A stretch of DNA of 62,405 nt, taken from assembly GCA_019748235.1 (NCBI GenBank), contig JAIEPU010000203.1, forward strand, positions 1-62,405, in the 5' to 3' direction. Within the stretch, counting starts at the first letter, position 1; every line of letters starts with the position of its first letter. The translations under genes and the position numbers were made by a program. Below are positions 57,215 to 62,405 of the stretch, piece by piece. The stretch comes from a bacterium. Its GTDB lineage: Bacteria > Planctomycetota > Planctomycetia > Kolteriales > Kolteriaceae. The notes beneath the pieces are model-generated. The model saw only the letters and a program-made list of their open reading frames with translations, searched no databases and was not told where the DNA came from.

Positions 57215-57270
57215 GAACGCTACTTCCAAGCAGTAGCCGACGTATTCTGTCCCATGGGATACATCAGGTA

Positions 57271-57316
57271 AACGGCCCTCTGATTGCCTTCGCAACCCCG
57301 GAAAAAGAGTGCTGAT
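57271..57316 (+). repeat. REP copy 6, degenerate
   Basis: Short hairpin TTGC-CTTC-GCAA is kept after CCCTCT. The long hairpin has decayed: CCCCGGAAAAAGAGTGCTGATC no longer pairs. It faces copy 5, so the pair is an eroded BIME-like unit. Confidence 0.6.
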
Positions 57317-57329
57317 CTGAAAAATGAAA

Positions 57330-57367
57330 GTGACGACCGGCGGATAATGGGTGTACAATGTGTACAC
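57330..57367 (+). promoter_or_regulatory. Promoter and palindromic operator of the toxin-antitoxin operon
   Basis: GTGTACA (57351-57357) and TGTACAC (57361-57367) are perfect 7-bp arms around ATG. The right part of the left arm gives TACAAT (57354-57359), a good -10, with a weak -35 (GTGACG, 57330-57335) 18 bp before it. An operator on the -10 fits autorepression by a ribbon-helix-helix antitoxin. Site and use are inferred. Confidence 0.65.
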
Positions 57368-57383
57368 ACTGGGGAGGTGCGGG

Positions 57384-57677
57384 ATGGCAAAAAAACAGGT
57401 GAAACGTTCGACCTCGGGAAGTCGGCTCAGTATCCGCGTGGACGCGACGAGGAAGGCCGTGATTGCTCGGGCAGCCAAGCAACATGGGGAAACCCTGAGT
57501 GACTTCGTGCTGGAGAACGCCTACCAGGTGGCGACCGAATTATTGGCCGACGAAGGCCCCGTCTCGCTGACCCGCAAACAACTGACTCACCTCTTTGATG
57601 TGCTCGACAATCCCCCTCCCGCCAGTATCGCGGCCGTCCGCAAGCTTTTGACGGAACGGTCGATCCTTGATGGCTGA
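57384..57677 (+). CDS. DUF1778 (TacA-type) antitoxin
   Basis: 97 residues. A ribbon-helix-helix start (SRLSIRVDATRKAVIARAAKQHGETLSDFVLENAYQVA) is the DUF1778 domain. The C-terminal tail (about 60-97) would wrap the toxin. It binds DNA and the GNAT toxin and represses its own operon. ATG 57384 has GGGAGG six bases upstream. It overlaps the toxin gene by 8 bp. Confidence 0.88.
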   Translation: MAKKQVKRSTSGSRLSIRVDATRKAVIARAAKQHGETLSDFVLENAYQVATELLADEGPVSLTRKQLTHLFDVLDNPPPASIAAVRKLLTERSILDG

Positions 57678-58170
57678 TGCTTCTTTTACGCCGTTGGTGC
57701 CGCTTGACGGCGGTCACGAACGGGCGATTTTTAACTGCGGTGTTCCTGCGCTCAATCTCTATTTGCGCAACTACGCCCTCCAAAACCAAAATCGCGGCAT
57801 CGTGCGAAACTACGTGACGACGCGGTCCGGCGGTAAGGTCGTTGTCGGATACTACTCGCTCGTCTACGGTTCGATTCACCAGAAGCGGTTTCCGCCGAAA
57901 ATTGTAAAGGGATTGGGGAAGTACGATATTCCCATCATGCTACTTGCCCGTCTGGCAGTCGATCATCGCGAGCAAGGCAAGGGGTTGGGCAAGGCACTGC
58001 TCAAGGACGCCATCCTAAGAACCATGCAGGCGGCAAAGATCGCCGGCCTGAAATTGCTTCTCGTCCATGCCAAGGATGAAACCGCAAAAGCTTTCTATCA
58101 CAAGCACGGCTTCGAATCGGTGTCCGACGACCCGCTTCTCCTTTTCCTGCCAGTTCCACTATCACCATGA
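57670..58170 (+). CDS. TacT-type GNAT acetyltransferase toxin
   Basis: 166 residues. FNCGVPALNLYLRNYALQNQNRGIVRNYV is the family start. LLARLAVDHREQGKGLGKALLKDAI is the acetyl-CoA loop, and AKAFYHKHGFESVSDDPLLLFLPV ends it. TacT toxins acetylate the amino group on aminoacyl-tRNA and stop translation. The catalytic Tyr is probably in AFYHKHGF. It begins at ATG 57670 or TTG 57667 within the antitoxin's last codons. Confidence 0.9.
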   Translation: MADASFTPLVPLDGGHERAIFNCGVPALNLYLRNYALQNQNRGIVRNYVTTRSGGKVVVGYYSLVYGSIHQKRFPPKIVKGLGKYDIPIMLLARLAVDHREQGKGLGKALLKDAILRTMQAAKIAGLKLLLVHAKDETAKAFYHKHGFESVSDDPLLLFLPVPLSP

Positions 58171-58276
58171 GGCACGTTGATCCAAACAACGCCATTCACA
58201 ACACACTCGACCTGCAATGCCGAAAGCTAGCGTCGCTGACTAATAGAAGAAAGAATAGCGTGGGAGGTATTCGAGC

Positions 58277-59677
58277 ATGTACGAACGATTCATTGACCGC
58301 GCGCGACACGCCTTGGCTCTTGCGGCCCACGAAGCTCAGCGGTTCAATCATGAATACATCGGAACTGAACACATTCTGCTCGCGTTATTGAAGGTCAGAA
58401 GCAGCGCGGCATTACAGGTCTTGAACGGGCTGGATGTGTATGCACGTGAAATCTGCTTGAATCTCGAAAAATTGATGGATCCTGGATCTTATCCGGCGGA
58501 GCTTGGCAAACGTCCATACACACCTCGCGCCAAGCAGGTGATCGATCACGCTTTCGAAGAGTCGAAAAAACTCAAGCACACGTATCTCGGCACCGAGCAC
58601 CTTCTGCTCGGTCTATGGACAGAGACCGGCGGGCTTGCCGCCAAAGTTATTCTGAAATTGAACATACCGATCAGGGATGTTCGAGAGGAAGTCCTTCGCC
58701 TCCTTCGAGAGGGAATCAATACGGGGGAACATCCACCAAAACGGAACTCTACCCAGCAGCCGCGAAAAATCATGACGCTGGCAACCGAAGAAGCAAGACG
58801 CCTAAAGCACGAATTCATCGGGACCGAACATATTCTGCTCGCGATTGCATCAATCAGAACCGGCTTTGTTCCGCACCTCTTCGATAGATTCGGAATCACC
58901 GGTGAAGAACTGCGCGACGCAGTAGAGAAAACTGTCCCACGTGGGAAAGAAGCATCTTCCGAAGCCAAACTTCCTCATACACCGAACGCACGGAAAGTCC
59001 TGGAGTATTCCATCGAAGAAGCGAGAAATCTCGAGCACAGCTATATTGGTTGTGAGCATTTGCTCCTCAGCCTAAGTCGGATCGACGATTGTCGAGCTAT
59101 TCAAGCACTGAGCAGCCTTTTCATCGAACCGGATGATTTGCGATTCGAGATGTTGCAACTGCTCGGTACGGGTGGTCTTTCTGATGCGATCGTTGAACGA
59201 GATCCATTGAATAAACGACATCATTCGCTTTTCCATCGGATGAATGATCGAATCACCGATCGTGCACGAAATGTCTTGCGTCTGGCCACTGCGGAAGCGA
59301 TTCGCCTTCGGCATGACTCACTTAAGGCCGAACACTTGCTATTTGGCATGTTGAAACACGGACATGGCCTAGCATCCGAAGCTTTGAAACATCAGGGAAT
59401 CGACTTGATTGATCTGCAGGCACGATCGGCCGAAGCTCTCGCTGCCATGACAACCAGTGGGCTGGCAAAACACCCACGAGCGAGCGCATCCCTTCGATTC
59501 GCAATTGAGCACGCCATCGAAGGAGCCCAGGGGTTTAACCACGACTACGTCGGCACGGAGCATCTCCTCCTCGGCATCCTTCGCGAAGAAAACAGTCCCG
59601 CCGCTCAATTACTGGAGCAATACGGCGTGACGCTGGAAAAGAGTCGCAGGGTGATTCGTGAATTGCTCGGCCAGTAA
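58277..59677 (+). CDS. Protein of six tandem Clp N-terminal repeats, no ATPase
   Basis: 466 residues made only of Clp_N units, three pairs. The core [15 protein letters not shown] motif occurs at Glu31, Glu107, Glu184, Glu260, Glu352 and Glu428, spaced about 76 residues except for a 92-residue gap before the fifth. In ClpC of Bacillus the matching Glu32 and Glu106 sit in the phospho-arginine pockets. All six EH pairs are kept, though the preceding Gly-Thr is changed in repeat 4 (GCEH) and repeat 5 (KAEH). There is no Walker motif, signal or membrane segment. GGGAGG lies nine bases before the ATG. clpC follows 417 bp later with the same MYERF start. It could be an adaptor, decoy or substrate scaffold for ClpC. 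The role is not known. Confidence 0.88.
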   Translation: MYERFIDRARHALALAAHEAQRFNHEYIGTEHILLALLKVRSSAALQVLNGLDVYAREICLNLEKLMDPGSYPAELGKRPYTPRAKQVIDHAFEESKKLKHTYLGTEHLLLGLWTETGGLAAKVILKLNIPIRDVREEVLRLLREGINTGEHPPKRNSTQQPRKIMTLATEEARRLKHEFIGTEHILLAIASIRTGFVPHLFDRFGITGEELRDAVEKTVPRGKEASSEAKLPHTPNARKVLEYSIEEARNLEHSYIGCEHLLLSLSRIDDCRAIQALSSLFIEPDDLRFEMLQLLGTGGLSDAIVERDPLNKRHHSLFHRMNDRITDRARNVLRLATAEAIRLRHDSLKAEHLLFGMLKHGHGLASEALKHQGIDLIDLQARSAEALAAMTTSGLAKHPRASASLRFAIEHAIEGAQGFNHDYVGTEHLLLGILREENSPAAQLLEQYGVTLEKSRRVIRELLGQ

Positions 59678-60094
59678 ACCGCTCGATTAACATCGTGGGA
59701 AAGTGTCCAGGTATCCTCCAGGTGCCGCCATTCCGTCAGATCGTGCGGCGCGGGGCGGCGTGGAACCGTCATATTGGCGGGAAACACGCTCTCCCGCCGT
59801 TGCCTGCTGCCAGTTTCAACAATCAATTTCCCGTAAATTCCCAGCCTTTCGCCTTTTCTTGAAGGGTCCGAACCCCGTCCTAGAATAGAGGCGACGGGAT
59901 ACGGCACGCAGGATGCAGCCCCGTTTGAGTTTCAGAGATGCACCGGTCGAATGATCGATGACTTGAGACTCTGGGGGCGGGATGGCCCCAGGCGACCTTG
60001 TTGCATTGGTCGCTTCTGTTACGATTTGGCTCGATTTGCGATCGGAGCCCGCCACGAACCTGTCGCGGGCTGACTCGAAAAGAGGCGGCTGAAC
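59678..60094. other. Leader region of clpC
   Basis: About 417 bp with no gene. It contains the promoter candidate listed separately and no CIRCE-like repeat. The long leader (about 200 nt after the -10) could be regulatory. Confidence 0.45.
59859..59886 (+). promoter_or_regulatory. Promoter candidate for clpC
   Basis: TTGAAG (59859-59864) and TAGAAT (59881-59886) are 16 bp apart, a fair sigma-70-type pair. TAGAATAG also occurs at 11551 upstream of the DnaJ gene. Confidence 0.5.
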
Positions 60095-62405
60095 ATGTAC
60101 GAACGCTTTACAGACCGTGCCCGAAAGGTGATGCAGCTCGCGAACCAGGAGGCGCAGCGCTTCAACCATGAATACATCGGCACCGAGCATATCCTGCTCG
60201 GTCTGGTGAAAGAGGGAAGCGGGGTGGCTGCCAACGTCCTCAAGAATTTGGACGTCGACCTTCGCAAGATTCGCATGGAAGTGGAAAAAATCGTCCAGGC
60301 TGGCCCCGATATGGTCACCATGGGCAAACTTCCTCATACCCCCCGCGCCAAAAAAGTGATCGAATACGCGATCGAAGAGGCGCGGAACCTCAATCACAAC
60401 TACGTAGGCACCGAGCACCTGCTCCTCGGCTTGCTCCGCGAGCAAGAGGGAGTGGCGGCTCAGGTCCTCATGAACTTGAACCTGAAGCTGGACGAAGTCC
60501 GCGAGGAGGTCCTCAATCTTCTCGGTCACGGCATGGATAGCGGCGACGCCGGCGGCGAACGAGCCCAAAAGCAAGGGGGCAAGTCAAAGACCCCTGCTCT
60601 CGACAGCTTTGGTCGCGACCTGACCGAGCTCGCCCGCCAAGAGAAGCTCGACCCGGTCATCGGTCGTGCCAATGAGATCGAACGCGTTATTCAGATCCTC
60701 AGCCGTCGCACGAAGAACAACCCCGTTCTTCTGGGCGAAGCGGGTGTCGGAAAGACCGCCATTGTCGAAGGGTTGGCCCAGGCGATCATCAGCGGCAACG
60801 TTCCGGAGCTGCTTCGGGATCGCCGGATCGTCGTCCTTGACCTTGCCATGATGGTGGCCGGCACGAAGTATCGCGGCCAGTTCGAGGAACGCATCAAGGC
60901 GGTCATGAATGAAGTCCGCCGGGCTCGGAACACCATTCTCTTCATCGATGAGCTTCACACGCTCGTCGGAGCGGGTGGTGCGGAAGGTGCGATCGATGCG
61001 TCGAACGTCCTGAAGCCGGCCTTGGCTCGTGGCGAGATCCAGACCATCGGCGCGACAACGCTGGACGAGTACCGCAAGTACATCGAGAAGGATGGTGCGC
61101 TCGCTCGCCGCTTCCAGGAAATCATCGTTGAACCGCCGTCGAAGAGCGAAGCCAGCCAGATCTTGAAGGGTCTTCGGGATCGGTACGAGGCACACCACCG
61201 CGTGCAGATCACGGACGCGGCCATCGACGCGGCGGTTGAACTTTCGGACCGCTACATCACCGGCCGTTGCTTGCCGGACAAGGCAATCGACGTGATCGAC
61301 GAAGCGGGGGCTCGTATCCGCCTCAAGACGATGACCCGTCCACCCGATCTCAAGGAACTGGACGAAGAGATCGAACGCCTGAACCAGGAAAAGGAAGAGG
61401 CGGTCGCCAGCCAAGACTTCGAGAAGGCCGCCAACCTTCGCGATCAGGCGGACAAGATCAAGAAGAAGAAAGAACAAATCCAGCGCGAGTGGCGCGACCG
61501 GACCCAGGAAATCGACGGCGTCGTCGACGAGGAAGTCATCGCCGAGGTCGTCAGCAAGATGACCGGCGTGCCTCTGACCCGCCTCGAGACCGAGGAAGCC
61601 GAGCGACTCCTCCGGATGGAAGACGAGCTGCACAAGCACGTCATCAGCCAAGAGGCGGCGATCACGGCCCTGTCACGCAAGGTTCGCAAGAGCCGTGCGG
61701 GACTCAAGGATCCGCGACGTCCGATCGGCTGCTTCATCTTCGCTGGCCCGACCGGTGTCGGAAAGACGTTGCTCGCCAAGGGGCTCGCATCGTTCATGTT
61801 CGGGAGTGAGGATGCCCTCATCACGATCGACATGAGCGAGTACATGGAGAAGCACAACGTCAGCCGACTGATCGGTGCCCCTCCGGGCTATGTCGGCTAC
61901 GAAGAAGGTGGCCAACTCACGGAGAAAATCCGCCGGCGCCCGTATTCGGTCGTGCTCCTCGACGAAATCGAGAAAGCCCATCCAGACGTCTTCAGCCTCC
62001 TTCTTCAAATCATGGAAGAAGGCCGGTTGACCGACAGCTACGGGCATAGCGTCGATTTCAAGAATTCGATCGTCATCATGACGACGAACATCGGTGCGGA
62101 AGCAATCAAGGACCAGACAGCCTTCGGCTTCTCGAAGCGGTCAGACGACATCAGCTACGAGAAGATGAAGGAAATGGTGATGGCCCGGGCCGAAAAGGAA
62201 TTCCGTCCTGAATTTCTTAACCGCGTCGATGATTTCATCGTCTTCCACGGCCTGACGCGAAAGAACCTCGAAGCGATCGTTCACCTCGAATTGAGCAAGG
62301 TTCGCGATCGGTTGAAGGAACGACACGTGGTCCTCGATCTCGATCCAGCCGCAATCGATTACGTCATCGAGAAGGGTTACAACCCTGACTTCGGTGCTCG
62401 TCCCC
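60095..62405 (+). CDS. clpC: ATP-dependent Clp protease ATP-binding subunit ClpC (3' end outside window)
   Basis: 770 complete codons are present and no stop is reached. ClpC of about 840 residues would end some 70 residues beyond the window. Two Clp_N repeats with GTEHILLGL and GTEHLLLGL lie at 1-145. AAA1 has Walker A GEAGVGKT (214-221). A UVR-type middle motif follows ([19 protein letters not shown] region), and AAA2 has GPTGVGKT (551-558), then [34 protein letters not shown]. It unfolds proteins for ClpP. The ATG at 60095 is preceded by AGAGG. The start [16 protein letters not shown] is like that of the upstream six-repeat protein. Confidence 0.96.
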   Translation, partial: MYERFTDRARKVMQLANQEAQRFNHEYIGTEHILLGLVKEGSGVAANVLKNLDVDLRKIRMEVEKIVQAGPDMVTMGKLPHTPRAKKVIEYAIEEARNLNHNYVGTEHLLLGLLREQEGVAAQVLMNLNLKLDEVREEVLNLLGHGMDSGDAGGERAQKQGGKSKTPALDSFGRDLTELARQEKLDPVIGRANEIERVIQILSRRTKNNPVLLGEAGVGKTAIVEGLAQAIISGNVPELLRDRRIVVLDLAMMVAGTKYRGQFEERIKAVMNEVRRARNTILFIDELHTLVGAGGAEGAIDASNVLKPALARGEIQTIGATTLDEYRKYIEKDGALARRFQEIIVEPPSKSEASQILKGLRDRYEAHHRVQITDAAIDAAVELSDRYITGRCLPDKAIDVIDEAGARIRLKTMTRPPDLKELDEEIERLNQEKEEAVASQDFEKAANLRDQADKIKKKKEQIQREWRDRTQEIDGVVDEEVIAEVVSKMTGVPLTRLETEEAERLLRMEDELHKHVISQEAAITALSRKVRKSRAGLKDPRRPIGCFIFAGPTGVGKTLLAKGLASFMFGSEDALITIDMSEYMEKHNVSRLIGAPPGYVGYEEGGQLTEKIRRRPYSVVLLDEIEKAHPDVFSLLLQIMEEGRLTDSYGHSVDFKNSIVIMTTNIGAEAIKDQTAFGFSKRSDDISYEKMKEMVMARAEKEFRPEFLNRVDDFIVFHGLTRKNLEAIVHLELSKVRDRLKERHVVLDLDPAAIDYVIEKGYNPDFGARP

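Noticed and set aside
58277..59677. Possible truncated clpC pseudogene
   Set aside because: Six intact Clp_N repeats, own ribosome site and normal stop, with no trace of AAA sequence downstream, point to a gene in its own right.
60584..61651. 355-codon minus-strand frame inside clpC
   Set aside because: Antisense shadow of a conserved AAA+ gene.

Overview
The window looks like a chromosomal segment of a planctomycete (phylum Planctomycetota). The evidence is the combination of a DUF1559 pseudopilin-like protein, a DUF1080 (3-keto-disaccharide hydrolase) protein, two Tat-exported Gfo/Idh/MocA oxidoreductases, three PEP-CTERM proteins, a DUF1571 protein, a BatA-type protein with an N-terminal double transmembrane segment, and frequent GTG/TTG starts behind good Shine-Dalgarno sites. 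Most of it is moderately GC-rich. A few stretches are clearly AT-richer (about 4.4-5.7 kb, 15.3-16.3 kb, 29.6-30.4 kb). Genus cannot be set from the sequence alone.

Layout. 0-4.3 kb: tRNA-Gly, recJ, pcm, leuC. 4.4-6.8 kb: an unknown gene, then a REP-associated tyrosine transposase (RAYT) framed by two inverted REP sequences, then a DUF3817 membrane protein. 6.9-15.1 kb: a PEP-CTERM sugar dehydrogenase-like protein, an orphan TssH/ClpV AAA+ ATPase, a class B DnaJ, a small membrane protein, DUF1571, and a PEP-CTERM protein. 15.3-16.3 kb: a lone PD-(D/E)XK nuclease-like gene in AT-rich DNA. 16.3-23.4 kb: DUF1080, xylulokinase, DUF1559, and a yggS - DUF167 - cobA/hemD operon. 23.6-27.2 kb: a MacAB-like export operon closed by an intrinsic terminator. 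27.3-38 kb: a J-like protein without HPD, Gfo/Idh/MocA, an anchored exoprotein, radical SAM/B12, DedA, miaB, an MshEN-like protein, a transglutaminase-like protein, and a membrane-anchored unknown. 38-46.3 kb: gnd, a dense repeat block, an SDR, rho, coaE, polA. 46.8-57.1 kb: Gfo/Idh/MocA, FkbM methyltransferase, a 1295-residue unknown, a BatA-like gene cut by an in-frame TGA, nhaA. 57.1-62.4 kb: another REP pair, a TacA/TacT-type toxin-antitoxin pair with a palindromic operator over its -10, a protein built only of six Clp N-terminal repeats, and clpC, which runs off the window.

How parts work together. Housekeeping units include polA-coaE (4-bp overlap) with rho behind them, yggS-DUF167-cobA/hemD (4-bp and 1-bp overlaps), and the adaptor/ATPase/permease operon. 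Proteostasis is a recurring theme: TssH, DnaJ, a degenerate J-like protein, the six-repeat Clp-N protein and ClpC. The strongest candidates for something undescribed are the Clp-N array protein upstream of clpC and the RAYT/REP system, whose two-hairpin REP sequences recur at three loci with compensatory base changes. The orphan TssH and the AT-rich nuclease gene come next. All functional claims rest on motif reading. No database search was run.
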